Both the position numbers and the translations under genes were made by a program. Shown in pieces: positions 46,660-56,617 of a stretch of DNA of 64,000 nt. The DNA lies in NCBI RefSeq assembly GCF_024170465.1, contig NZ_JALJYF010000001.1:1364001-1428000 (forward strand). Direction: 5' to 3'. Position 1 is the stretch's first letter, and each line of letters begins with the position of its first letter. The notes under the pieces were generated by a model, which made no database searches, was not told the origin of the DNA, and saw only the letters and a list, made by a program, of their open reading frames with translations. The stretch is from Natronospira proteinivora (GTDB taxonomy: Bacteria; Pseudomonadota; Gammaproteobacteria; Natronospirales; Natronospiraceae).

Positions 46660-49257
46660 CTAGTGAGATTTGACGGGCAAAGCCTGATTGGCTTCCAACA
46701 ATCGTGTCAGTTCTGACGCCCGGCGGGGTCGGCTGAAAAAGTAGCCCTGGGCTTCATCACAGCCCAACTCCGCCAAGATGTCCCGCTGGGCTGCTGTTTC
46801 CACCCCTTCCGCAATCACCTTCAGATTCAGGTTGTGGGCCATGGCCAGAATAGCCTTGACGATAGCGAGTGCACCCTGGTCCTCCGGCAGGCCCATCACG
46901 AAGCTGCGATCGATCTTGAGATAGTGGATGGGAAAATCTTTGAGATAACTCAGGGAGCTGTGACCGGTACCAAAATCATCTACCGCGATATCCATGCCCA
47001 TCTCCGCCACAGATCGCAATACCTCCTGGGCCCGCTCCGGATTTTCCATCATCATGCTCTCGGTGATTTCCATGTGGAGATCCCGGGGTGTCAGCCCATT
47101 GTCAGCAATCAATTTGGCGATTTCCTGAATCAAGCCACGGCGGTTGAACTGCCGGGCCGAGACATTGATTGCCACCCGAACGGGAGGCAATCCCGCCATA
47201 CGCCATCGTGCGGTCTGCTCACAGGCCTCCCGAAACACCCAATGACCCAACTGGCCAATGAGGCCATTGCGTTCCGCCAGGGGGATGAAGGTGCTGGGGG
47301 GAATCACCCCCTGCTCGGGATGATGCCAGCGAACCAATGCCTCGACCCCCGTCATGCGATTATCTACCAGGCTGACACAGGGCTGATAGTGAAGGATGAA
47401 CTGATCCCGTTCCAAGGCGTCCCGCAGAGCCTTGGACATAAGCAGATCTTCGTAGGCACGGGCATTCATTTCGGCCGAGAAAAACTGGGTGGCATTACGC
47501 CCCTTGGCCTTGGCCCTGTACATGGCCGTATCGGCATTTCTCAGCAGGGTATCGGCATCATCCCCATCATTGGGAAAGGCAGAGATGCCGATGCTGCATG
47601 AGCTAACCAGTTCATGACCCTCCACCCACACCGGCTCGGACAATTCGGACAACAAACGGCCGGACAGCTCTGCCAGAGCCTCCATATCAGGTCGACCTTC
47701 GGTCAGGATGGCAAACTCGTCGCCACCCAGCCGGGCCAGCATGTCATTGTCTTTGAGCTGTTCCTCCAGTCGGCGGGCAATCGCGATCAGGAACTGATCA
47801 CCAATGGGATGCCCGAGGGAATCGTTGACCATCTTGAAATGATCCAGATCCAGGAAGATAAGACCCACCAATGTGCCCCGGCGTTTTGCCCTTTCCAGGG
47901 CATGGGTGCACTCCTGTTGGAACAGGGAGCGGTTGGGTAGCCCCGTCAAGGGGTCATAATGGGCGAGCCGCTCCAGCTGGCTTTCGTACTCCTTCTTCTG
48001 GGATATATCGTTGAATACGCATACGAAGTGCCCTGCCTCACCCTCGCTGTCTTTCACCGCACTGACACTCAGCAGAGCCGGATAGACATCGCCTGACTGT
48101 CGTCGATTCCATATCTCGCCCTCCCAGTAACCACCAACCGACAAGGCTTCCCATATAGGTGCTTCCGTCATTGCCTGGCCTTTGTGATCGGAGCATAGGT
48201 GAATACGTTCTCCCATCACTGCATCACGACCCTGCCCGGTAATTCTCGCAAAGGCCTCATTGACAAAGACCACCCGACGATCCTTATCAAGAATAATGAC
48301 GCCTTCCACCGTGTTCTGAAGTGCCTGATAAGCCAAGCGATAACTTTCTTCCGCCTGGCGTTGGCGGGTAACATCCCGATAGATACCAAAAACACCAATC
48401 TGGTTCTCGTCGATCATGACGGGTGCGCCCAGGATGGACATATCCAGCAAGGTACCGTCACGACGAAGGCGCCGGCTTTCTGCATTAACCGGCTGCCCGG
48501 ACAGCACCTGATCGGAAAGGGAGCTGCCTTGCTCATGCATGGATTCAGGGACGATCAGATCATTAATGGTTTCTCCGATGACCTGATCATTTTCGTAGTC
48601 GAACATGTCCAGCCAGGCCTGGTTGGCTTGCAGGATATGATCCTGGGAATCCAGCAGAACAATCCCTTCGGGAGAGGCATGAAACAGTTGGCTGAAAAAG
48701 GCCTGTTGATCCGAGAGGGCCTTTTCCATTTCCTTGAGCGTTGAGATTTCCCGGGTCAGGTCCCGATTGGCCGCCTCCAGCTTCTGATTCTGCTTCGCCA
48801 GCTGTGCCTCCAGCTCGGTGGCCTGACGGCGCAAATGGCTTTCCCGTTCTCGCTCCTGCGTGATATCACGGACATTGGCACGCAGCAGTGGGCCATGCTC
48901 AAAATCCAGGCGGCTAAGGGTCACGTCACATAAGATTCCCCGTCCATCCGCATGCTGATGCAGCCATTCGAATTGATGCTGTCCGTAACGAAGCGCCTGG
49001 CGGATATGCAGCGCGGCCTGGGAACGGGAATCACTGCCATCGGGTTGTTTTGACGGTGACAACTCGCTGGGATGGCAGCCCACCAACTCTTCCGGCCGTC
49101 GGTATCCGAACAAGGACAGGGCGGCAGGACTGCTGGCGACGACCTGATTGGCAGCCAGCACCAGAACGGCATAACTGGAGGCGTCAAACAAGGCCCGATA
49201 GAGCTCGGCATCATCAGGCATGATGGCGGCTGGACGATTCCGTCGTTGACCCATCAA
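46660..49257 (-). CDS. PAS-PAS-PAS-GGDEF-EAL cyclic-di-GMP protein (soluble)
   Basis: The protein has 865 residues and no membrane helix. Three PAS domains lie at about residues 10-130, 185-300 and 305-430, with a coiled coil at 140-185. The GGDEF domain (435-600) has the intact motif ARLGGDEF, but the inhibitory RxxD site reads KDND, so product inhibition may be weak. The EAL domain (about 610-860) has GVEALVRWHHP and the loop VDDFGTGHSSL, and keeps the main metal ligands. It could make or break c-di-GMP. Its start overlaps the stop of the solute-binding protein gene (ATGA). Confidence 0.93.
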   Translation of the reverse strand: MMGQRRNRPAAIMPDDAELYRALFDASSYAVLVLAANQVVASSPAALSLFGYRRPEELVGCHPSELSPSKQPDGSDSRSQAALHIRQALRYGQHQFEWLHQHADGRGILCDVTLSRLDFEHGPLLRANVRDITQERERESHLRRQATELEAQLAKQNQKLEAANRDLTREISTLKEMEKALSDQQAFFSQLFHASPEGIVLLDSQDHILQANQAWLDMFDYENDQVIGETINDLIVPESMHEQGSSLSDQVLSGQPVNAESRRLRRDGTLLDMSILGAPVMIDENQIGVFGIYRDVTRQRQAEESYRLAYQALQNTVEGVIILDKDRRVVFVNEAFARITGQGRDAVMGERIHLCSDHKGQAMTEAPIWEALSVGGYWEGEIWNRRQSGDVYPALLSVSAVKDSEGEAGHFVCVFNDISQKKEYESQLERLAHYDPLTGLPNRSLFQQECTHALERAKRRGTLVGLIFLDLDHFKMVNDSLGHPIGDQFLIAIARRLEEQLKDNDMLARLGGDEFAILTEGRPDMEALAELSGRLLSELSEPVWVEGHELVSSCSIGISAFPNDGDDADTLLRNADTAMYRAKAKGRNATQFFSAEMNARAYEDLLMSKALRDALERDQFILHYQPCVSLVDNRMTGVEALVRWHHPEQGVIPPSTFIPLAERNGLIGQLGHWVFREACEQTARWRMAGLPPVRVAINVSARQFNRRGLIQEIAKLIADNGLTPRDLHMEITESMMMENPERAQEVLRSVAEMGMDIAVDDFGTGHSSLSYLKDFPIHYLKIDRSFVMGLPEDQGALAIVKAILAMAHNLNLKVIAEGVETAAQRDILAELGCDEAQGYFFSRPRRASELTRLLEANQALPVKSH

Positions 49258-50183
49258 TCCCTCTCCTTGCCACTACTTCGCTTATGCAACATGGTACGGT
49301 ACCGGAAAACCGGCTCAAACCAGAGCGCCTCATCATCCAGCGGCGTTTGCTCCGGCAAAAACGGGTTATCCAGCCAAATAATAGGGCGGTCACCAGAAAG
49401 GTATTGTTCTATTGCCATGCTGTGGGCAGGATAGGTTTCAAACAGGGACTGGAAAGCATTTGTTTCAATCGCCCGCTGCAGGCCCAATTCGAGTCTTTCC
49501 GCCAAGGCTCGGTTGTCCGGCGCCACAAAAAAATAAATGGGGGCGGGATAGGCAATCAATGGTCCTGTCCCGGGCACCAGATTGAACCGTTCATAAAGGT
49601 CTTGCTCGGCACCGATTTCCACCACGGCCCGGGGAATGTAATCCACCCGCCCCTTTTCCAGCATCCGGAAAAGCCCCTCATAACTGGCGCTGGTTTCCAC
49701 GGCGATGTCATTGCCTTGTAATATTCGGGTATCCGGCCAATCATGCCCCTGTCCAGGCGAAAAACCCTTCAAATCAGAAAGTCTGGAGACAGAGGCCATC
49801 ATATCCACCTCCTTCTGACGCACCAGTGGCAGACGAATCCCCAGCAGACCCTTGAGTAATGGAACCCGGATCGGGCGCAGCCTGGATTCGCGATCCGGGT
49901 CGGTCATGGACCAGAGCACATCGATATGGCGGCCAGCCAGCATTTCCCGCATGGCGCGGCTCTGATTCATTCGCAAAGGCGCCTCTTGCAACTGGTATTC
50001 ACCAAAATCCTCTTCGGTCTTTTCCAGGGCCAGTTCCAGAACATCCAGGAAATAGGCATCCCGCTCATCGCCCGCCGCGTCCGGCTTAATATATCCGATG
50101 GTCGTGGGCTCGGCTTCGCTCCTGCCTCCAACAAGCAAGGCGAGCCCCATCACAATCGAACCAAGAAGCTTGCCATCAAGCAT
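49254..50183 (-). CDS. Periplasmic solute-binding-like protein (SBP family 3 type)
   Basis: The 309-residue protein has a signal peptide (cleavage near SEAE) and a fold resembling amino acid-type solute-binding proteins. In blocks such as MREMLAGRHIDVLWSMTDPDRESRLRPIRVPLLKG it resembles orphan binding proteins that serve sensors rather than ABC transporters. No permease or ATPase is near. It overlaps both neighbours (8 bases upstream, 4 bases downstream), so all three genes form one coupled unit. I infer that it presents a ligand to the membrane GGDEF-EAL protein. Confidence 0.85.
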   Translation of the reverse strand: MLDGKLLGSIVMGLALLVGGRSEAEPTTIGYIKPDAAGDERDAYFLDVLELALEKTEEDFGEYQLQEAPLRMNQSRAMREMLAGRHIDVLWSMTDPDRESRLRPIRVPLLKGLLGIRLPLVRQKEVDMMASVSRLSDLKGFSPGQGHDWPDTRILQGNDIAVETSASYEGLFRMLEKGRVDYIPRAVVEIGAEQDLYERFNLVPGTGPLIAYPAPIYFFVAPDNRALAERLELGLQRAIETNAFQSLFETYPAHSMAIEQYLSGDRPIIWLDNPFLPEQTPLDDEALWFEPVFRYRTMLHKRSSGKERD

Positions 50184-52578
50184 TTTCCAGGGCCTCCAGC
50201 AGGAAGCGCTCGACCTGTTCTAAGGGCATTGGTCGGGCGAAGTAGTAACCTTGAACCCGTTCACAACCACAGTTTCGGAGAAAGTCCAGCTGAGCCTCTG
50301 TCTCCACCCCTTCCGCCACCACCTCGATCTCCAGATCATGGGCCAGGGAAATAATTGCACGCGTCAACAGCGCATCATCCTCATCCTCGCTGATATCTCG
50401 GACAAAATCCCGGTCGACTTTCAATGTATCGACCTTCATGCGACGCAAGTAGCCCAGAGCGGAATAGCCGGTCCCGAAATCGTCGATTACAAGCGATATC
50501 CCCATATTCTCAAGCCGTGCGAGCAGTTGACGGGTATAACGCAACTCGTCCACAAAAAGCCGTTCGGTCAATTCCAGTTGCAAGGCCTCACCCGACAGAT
50601 GGCTTTGCTGCAGGGCCTGGGAGACCGTGGCCAGAAGGTCACCTTCCACCAGCTGGCGGGAGGAGACATTTACCGCCACCGTCATATCCTGCAATACCGG
50701 GTGGCGTCGCAGGGAAGCCAGGTCCAGCAGGCCTCTCCGAAGCACCCACTCACCGATGGGAATAATCAGGCCATTTTCCTCGGCCAGGGGAATGAACTCA
50801 TCCGGCGGCACCAGTCCACGCTCCGGGTGCCGCCACCGAATCAAGGCTTCCAGGCTTACCGCCTTCCCGGATGACAAACTGATCACGGGCTGGTAATGCA
50901 ACTCGAACTGCCCTTCGGCCAGAGCATGACGAAGATCTCCTTCCAGGGTCAGGCGATGCTGGCTCTCGCGCCCCAGTTCAGACTCGTAAAAACGCAGGGA
51001 ATTTTTCCGGTCTCCCTTCGCCGCATACAGGGCCGTATCCGCCGCCTGCAGCAGTTCCCGGGCCGTCTGACCGGATTGCGGGGCCATGGCCACGCCGGCC
51101 GTTATGGCGACAAAGAAGGTTTCATCGCCCAGGGGAATCGGTTCACGCAGTGCGGCCATCAGGGCTTCAATACGTTTTGCCAAACCGTCCGGGTGCTGAA
51201 TATTCGGCATGATGACCAGAAACTCGTCACTGCCGAATCGAGCCACAATCCAGTCTTCTTCGCTATAGCGAGTAAGCCGATCTCCCACCACCACCAGGAT
51301 TTCGTCACCCACTTCATGACCCAGACTTTCATTGACGTACTTGAAGTTATCCAGGTCCAAAAACAACAGAGCCGTGCTTTGCCCCTCTCCGGCCCGGTGT
51401 ATGGCCCGGGTCAGGTGCTCATAGGCCAACACACGATTGGGCAATTCAGTAAGGGCATCAAAATGGGTATGGAAATCCAGGCGCTCCTGCACGGTTCTCA
51501 GCTGCGTCGTATCCTCAATAAGGGCGATATAGTAGCTTGACTCCCCTTCACCCACGGCCTTCAGGGAAATCCAGGCCCATCGATAATGCTCATCTTCCCG
51601 CCTGAAACGGATTTCACCCTGCCATGTCTCACCGGCCATCACCGCTTCCCAGGGGTCGCCGGCCCCCTCTGCAACGCTCACCCGCTGATGCAACCATCCC
51701 CCTTGTTGGAAGGCAGGCTCACCAAGAACATCGTTGGCCTCACAACCACTGAACTCCACGAACCGTGGGTTCACATACTCCACACAACCATCATGATCCA
51801 TGATGACGACACCGGCCGGTGACTGTTCCAGAGCCTTGGCTAGCAGATTCCGCTCCTTTTCCACCACTTCCCGAGCACCGATGTCAGAACGGATGCGCGT
51901 GACGGCATGATCAAAGGCCTGACTGACATCATCCAGCTCATCCGGTCGAAGTAAGCCTCCTTCACTGCGATTCAAACGCAAGTGCTCACCCAGTTGATCC
52001 AGACGCAAGCCATGGGCAAAGCGGCCCAGGGCCTGGAGGTGCCGGGTAACCAGATAATAGAAGGCGGCGAGTATCAAGAGGGAGACTGAAAAAGTCTTGA
52101 CTCCCTGGGTGACCAGGATGAACAACCCCATGTTCCACAAGCGACCATGAATGGCTTCAAGGTCGGCTGCCACGGTGACTGTCCCCAAGGTCTGGGGATC
52201 ACCTTGCTGACCCTGATAGACAACCGGGATCTGGTGACGCAGCTGATGGGGATAGTCACTGCTCTCCCCCACCGTCATTTCCAGATCCCCTTCAATACGG
52301 ACCTGGCGAACATGGGGCAGCTGCAATATGCCCCGCAACTGCAGCCCCACCTGGGTCTCATCCAGGGCCCAGACGCTACGCCCCAGGCTCTCGGCGAAAC
52401 TGGTATCAGCCTGTTCCAGTCGCTGCTCCAGGCCGCCCAGATCTCGCTGATACTCCCCGTAAAGCTGGTAAACCGTGATGGCCAGCGTAAACACGGAGCT
52501 GATGAGCAGGATCACCAGTACGACCCGCAAACTCAAGCGTCGATGACGCAGCCACTGAGGCAAGGAAATGGGCTTCAC
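50176..52578 (-). CDS. Membrane sensor GGDEF-EAL protein
   Basis: The protein has 800 residues from the GTG at 52578 behind GGGGGAG; the frame is open to 52662. Two membrane helices (about residues 14-38 and 180-205) enclose a periplasmic sensor region. A HAMP-like segment, one PAS domain (about 250-370), GGDEF (380-540) and EAL (550-800) follow. The cyclase motif is altered to ARFGSDEF and the RxxD site is absent. The EAL part reads SLEALIRWRHP and IDDFGTGYSAL, so phosphodiesterase activity is more likely. It is first in an operon with the solute-binding gene and a second GGDEF-EAL gene. Confidence 0.92.
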   Translation of the reverse strand: MKPISLPQWLRHRRLSLRVVLVILLISSVFTLAITVYQLYGEYQRDLGGLEQRLEQADTSFAESLGRSVWALDETQVGLQLRGILQLPHVRQVRIEGDLEMTVGESSDYPHQLRHQIPVVYQGQQGDPQTLGTVTVAADLEAIHGRLWNMGLFILVTQGVKTFSVSLLILAAFYYLVTRHLQALGRFAHGLRLDQLGEHLRLNRSEGGLLRPDELDDVSQAFDHAVTRIRSDIGAREVVEKERNLLAKALEQSPAGVVIMDHDGCVEYVNPRFVEFSGCEANDVLGEPAFQQGGWLHQRVSVAEGAGDPWEAVMAGETWQGEIRFRREDEHYRWAWISLKAVGEGESSYYIALIEDTTQLRTVQERLDFHTHFDALTELPNRVLAYEHLTRAIHRAGEGQSTALLFLDLDNFKYVNESLGHEVGDEILVVVGDRLTRYSEEDWIVARFGSDEFLVIMPNIQHPDGLAKRIEALMAALREPIPLGDETFFVAITAGVAMAPQSGQTARELLQAADTALYAAKGDRKNSLRFYESELGRESQHRLTLEGDLRHALAEGQFELHYQPVISLSSGKAVSLEALIRWRHPERGLVPPDEFIPLAEENGLIIPIGEWVLRRGLLDLASLRRHPVLQDMTVAVNVSSRQLVEGDLLATVSQALQQSHLSGEALQLELTERLFVDELRYTRQLLARLENMGISLVIDDFGTGYSALGYLRRMKVDTLKVDRDFVRDISEDEDDALLTRAIISLAHDLEIEVVAEGVETEAQLDFLRNCGCERVQGYYFARPMPLEQVERFLLEALENA

Positions 52579-52698
52579 CGAAATGCTCCCCCGGTTTCGG
52601 CATCCTTGGAGGCCATTGTTCCGGCCATGCTCGGACGGGAATGCCACCCCCCGATTCTCCAAGCGTAGCAGGGCCCAAGAGCCCGCGGGAGCAATTTG

Positions 52699-55017
52699 CT
52701 ACTGGCGATCCTCCACCTGGGGGAGGCTGAGGGTATCCCCGGGCCGCAAGCGCGCCATATCCATATCCGGATTGTATTGCTGCAGCAACCATTCCGGCAG
52801 ATTGCCAAAACGCCGGGTGATCACCCACAAGGAGTCGCCACTGCGCACGCTGTAATCTTCGACGCCGGCAATTCGGTGATCCTGGAAGAACTGGGCCTGA
52901 ATCTGCTGATGGAAAGCATGGCGGCGGGTCTCGTATTCCGACGGGGAAACCTGCGCGAAATCCAGCCTCAGCCGATCACCGGCGGATACCGACTGCCCAA
53001 AGCGCAACTCATTGAGCTGACGCAGACGCTGGGTGGGAATCTCGAGCCAATCGGCATGGTGACCCAGTGTCTCGCCCCATTGCAGCTCCACCCGGCCATC
53101 CGAGCCCACGGCGTAATCGGCCGGGTCGGCCGCCAGCTCCGGCTGGGTTTCGGCCAGCATGGCATCCGCCATTTCCGTGGCAACGACACCGGGCTCAGCG
53201 TCCTCATCGATGACGGCCTCGGGGGACTCCTCCAGCGCCGGAACGTCATCCACAGTCGGATCCGCGGCAGCCACTTCCGTTTCCGCCTGGCTGTCTTCCT
53301 CGGCCGGGGCCTCGGGTTCTTCCGTTTCCACCACCTCCTCAGCCCGGGGCTGGCCAACCTGAATGGTCTGTCCCGGAAAGATCCGGTCGCCATTATCAAA
53401 GTCATTGAGGGCGTTCAGCTCAGACACCGAGGTAGCAAACCGCTGGGCGATCAGGGAAAGATTGTCACCGGGCCGAACCCGGTACTGACCATCCGCAGGC
53501 ACGCGCTCTTGCCGCAAGCTCGCACCACCCCCTCGTCCGGGGAGGGTCAATCGCTGCCCCTGGCGTACCCGATGCGGGTTAGCCAAATCATTGGCCGCTA
53601 TCAACTCGCTTAAACTAATATCATAACGGTCCGCCACCAAAGACAGACTCTCTCCACGACGCAGAACATGGACACCATCCCTGGCTCCGGCACCCCTTGC
53701 CGTGGCCGCTGCGGCCTGCCCCGGCAAGGTAAGCCGTTGCCCCACTCTGACGCGATGGGGGTTTTGCAGATTATTGGCCGAAACCAACTCGCTCAAACCG
53801 ACCCCGTATCGGTCCGCCACATGGGACAGCGTCTCCCCCCGGCGAAGAACGTGGTAACGATCCGGCTCCTGACGGGCAAAGTGTTGATCCTCGGGCACCG
53901 CGGCCAGAAGCTCGCTTCCATTGATCCCCGAATGGTCCTGCGGCAGCCTCAGGACGTAGCCGCGAGGAATATGCTTGCGTCCGTCCCACACCGGGTCCCG
54001 CAGGGCCGGATTCAATCGCCGCAGGGTTTCTTCGGCCAAGTCCAGTGCCTCGACCACCGCCGAGAGCGGCAGATAGGCCTCCATCTTCACGCTATTCGGC
54101 GCCTCCGCCGAACGGATATTCAGATCGTTAAAATATCGATGGGGCTCGGCATGCAGGTCAAGCGCCGCCAGAAAGGAAGGATAGAAATTGCGGGAAGCGA
54201 AACCGAAGCGGCGACCTTCATACTGGCGATTGAGGGTGACGATGTCATCGCTGCCCATCACCGAGACCGCCCGCCGAACCCCGGCTGCACCATGGTTGTA
54301 TGCAGTTAGTGCCAGCGGCCAGCTGCCGGTGGTTTCATAATTGTGCCTGAGTAATTGGGCCGCGGCCACGGAGGAAAGCCAGGGATCCAGCCGCTCGTCC
54401 ACCACATGGTCCACCTGCATGAAACGCTGGCCCGTGCCCTGGGTAAACTGCCACATGCCCGAGGCCCCCACCCGGGAGCGGGCATAGGGGGTAAAGGAGG
54501 ACTCCACATGCGGCAAGGCCACCATCCCTTCCGGCACGCCGTGCTCGCGCATCACTTCCCGAATATAGGCATCCCATAGCCCGGACCGCTCCAGCCCGGC
54601 CCTGAAGCGGTCCGACTGGCCCAACTGAAAACGGATCCGGTCCGCCGCGGCGCGGTAATCCGCGGCGCCAAACTCCTCCCCCCATTTCTCCCGCAGTGAA
54701 CGGGCCGAGGCCGTGTCCGCATCGGGGTTCTGGGCCATGTCCAGCAGCCGGTCACGATGATATTCCCGGCGCTCCGTCAGGATCCGCCGCCGCTCGCTGC
54801 GACTGGCACCCTCGGGAAAGCGCACCACTTCATAGACCACATCCAGATAACGATGATCGTGGAGCAGCCCCCCATCGGTGTCCACTTCGCTGTATACCCG
54901 CTTCCAGAAGTTGACGTCCGCCTCAAACTCGTCCGGCTTGGGAAAGGGATCACGGATATCGGCCTGAGCCTCCAGGCTCATTAGCAGTAACAGCGCCAGC
55001 AGGGAGGTTCGAATCAC
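52699..55017 (-). CDS. Exported lytic transglycosylase with five LysM domains (MltD-like)
   Basis: The 772-residue protein has a signal peptide (cleavage near AQAD). The SLT domain (about residues 150-300) keeps the catalytic glutamate in LPHVESSFTPYARS and the GASGMWQFTQGTG and TAYNHG blocks of the MltD type. Five LysM-like modules follow (about 390-435, 450-495, 515-560, 660-705 and 720-768), the fourth diverged. A long acidic linker (about 565-655, rich in Glu, Ala, Pro) separates the third and fourth. It binds and cleaves peptidoglycan. It is much longer than E. coli MltD (452 residues), mainly because of the linker and extra LysM copies. Confidence 0.9.
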   Translation of the reverse strand: MIRTSLLALLLLMSLEAQADIRDPFPKPDEFEADVNFWKRVYSEVDTDGGLLHDHRYLDVVYEVVRFPEGASRSERRRILTERREYHRDRLLDMAQNPDADTASARSLREKWGEEFGAADYRAAADRIRFQLGQSDRFRAGLERSGLWDAYIREVMREHGVPEGMVALPHVESSFTPYARSRVGASGMWQFTQGTGQRFMQVDHVVDERLDPWLSSVAAAQLLRHNYETTGSWPLALTAYNHGAAGVRRAVSVMGSDDIVTLNRQYEGRRFGFASRNFYPSFLAALDLHAEPHRYFNDLNIRSAEAPNSVKMEAYLPLSAVVEALDLAEETLRRLNPALRDPVWDGRKHIPRGYVLRLPQDHSGINGSELLAAVPEDQHFARQEPDRYHVLRRGETLSHVADRYGVGLSELVSANNLQNPHRVRVGQRLTLPGQAAAATARGAGARDGVHVLRRGESLSLVADRYDISLSELIAANDLANPHRVRQGQRLTLPGRGGGASLRQERVPADGQYRVRPGDNLSLIAQRFATSVSELNALNDFDNGDRIFPGQTIQVGQPRAEEVVETEEPEAPAEEDSQAETEVAAADPTVDDVPALEESPEAVIDEDAEPGVVATEMADAMLAETQPELAADPADYAVGSDGRVELQWGETLGHHADWLEIPTQRLRQLNELRFGQSVSAGDRLRLDFAQVSPSEYETRRHAFHQQIQAQFFQDHRIAGVEDYSVRSGDSLWVITRRFGNLPEWLLQQYNPDMDMARLRPGDTLSLPQVEDRQ

Positions 55018-55280
55018 AAGTGGTATTCCTCCGAAAAATCATCCATTAAGCGGGTATCGGCCGCACCGGCCCCGCATCACCCCTGGGTGTCAGCCGTGGG
55101 ATCTACCTTGCCAAAACCATGGGACAAGCATTTGCTCACAAGGTTCGTATGACTGGCCGTCATTCTGACACTGACTGGGTAACTTGTCAGCGCAGCACGA
55201 GACTCTGTCAGTCCCACCTGCGCGAAGGCCACCCAGTGCGTTATGCTGTAGGACTTTCACGTCAAAAAACGGATCGAGTC

Positions 55281-56615
55281 ATGCAGCAAGCTCCAACCCG
55301 CGATGCCGACCATCTGGCCCATATTGATACCGTCCGCCGTCGTTTCGACGACGCCATGGCGGCCCATGAGGTGCCCTGTGTCGTGATCGCCAGCGGCGGC
55401 GTCGCCCAGCGTTTTCTGGACGACATCGCCTACCCCTTCAAGGTCAATCCCCTGTTCAACTACTGGGTGCCGCTGACCCAGCACCCGGACAGCTACCTGA
55501 TTTATCGGCGGGGGGAGACGCCCCGGCTGTTGCTCCACGCCCCGGAGGATTTCTGGCACAAGACCCCGGAAGCCCCCCAGGGCGCCTGGACCGAGGCCTT
55601 CGAGATCGAAAGTCATGGCGAGGCTGATGCCATGGAAAAGGCCCTCTCCGATCTCGAGGATGCGGTTTTCCTGGGGGAGCAGCCCCCCGAGGCGCTGCAG
55701 TCCCGGCCCCGGAACCCGGAAGGCCTGCTCAACCACCTGCATTACTATCGGGCCTGGAAGACCACCTATGAGCTGGACTGCCAGCGGGAGGCCAACCGCC
55801 TGGGGGCCCTGGGCCATCGGGCCGCAGAGGCCGGCTTCCGGGATGGGGCCAGCGAGTTCGAGCTGCACCAAGCCTTTTGCACCGCCTGTGGGCACACCCA
55901 GAACGATCTGCCCTACCCCGGCATCATCGCCCTCAACGCCAATGGCTCCACCCTGCACTATGATCGCCTGGAACGTGAAACCCCTGAAACCCATCGCGCC
56001 TTCCTGATCGATGCCGGGGCCGGCTATGCCGGCTACGCCTCGGACATCACCCGCACCTATAGCGGAGGCGACAAGGGCTTTGCCGACTTGATCGACGCAG
56101 TGGACGCCATGCAGCGGGAACTCTGCGATCTGGTCCGGCCCGGCGTCTCCTTCGGCGAGCTGCACGATCAGACCCATCGCCGGGTGGCCCGCCTGCTGGC
56201 GGATTGGGCCTTCATTACCGTCTCCGCCGACGAGGCCTTCGATTCCGGCCTGACCCGCCGCTTCTTCCCCCACGGCCTGGGCCATTTCATCGGTCTGCAG
56301 GTCCATGATGTGGGCGGGCACATGGGCGGGCCGGACGGACGGCGGGCACCGCCACCGGAGGCCCACCCCCATTTGCGCACCACCCGAGAACTGGATACCG
56401 ATCAAACCCTGACCATTGAACCCGGGGTCTACTTCATCGATAACCTGCTTGATCCCATTCGGGATACCGATGAAGGCAAGGCCGTCAACTGGGAACAGGT
56501 GGATGAATTCCGGCCCTTCGGGGGTGTTCGCATTGAAGACGATATCCGGGTCACGGCCGACGGCCACGAGAACATGACCCGGAATGCCTTTAATAAAGTC
56601 CAAGCAGGAGGATAA
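55281..56615 (+). CDS. pepQ: Xaa-Pro dipeptidase PepQ
   Basis: The protein has 444 residues from the ATG at 55281 (443 in E. coli); the frame is open to 55119 but the extra part is not conserved. The N-terminal block LDDIAYPFKVNPLFNYWVP is diagnostic of PepQ. All five metal ligands are present: DAGAGYAGYASDITRT (two Asp), HGLGHFIG (His), EPGVYF (Glu) and VRIEDD (Glu). It splits X-Pro dipeptides in the cytoplasm. A DUF4438 gene follows 2 bases after its stop. Confidence 0.95.
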   Translation: MQQAPTRDADHLAHIDTVRRRFDDAMAAHEVPCVVIASGGVAQRFLDDIAYPFKVNPLFNYWVPLTQHPDSYLIYRRGETPRLLLHAPEDFWHKTPEAPQGAWTEAFEIESHGEADAMEKALSDLEDAVFLGEQPPEALQSRPRNPEGLLNHLHYYRAWKTTYELDCQREANRLGALGHRAAEAGFRDGASEFELHQAFCTACGHTQNDLPYPGIIALNANGSTLHYDRLERETPETHRAFLIDAGAGYAGYASDITRTYSGGDKGFADLIDAVDAMQRELCDLVRPGVSFGELHDQTHRRVARLLADWAFITVSADEAFDSGLTRRFFPHGLGHFIGLQVHDVGGHMGGPDGRRAPPPEAHPHLRTTRELDTDQTLTIEPGVYFIDNLLDPIRDTDEGKAVNWEQVDEFRPFGGVRIEDDIRVTADGHENMTRNAFNKVQAGG

Positions 56616-56617
56616 CA

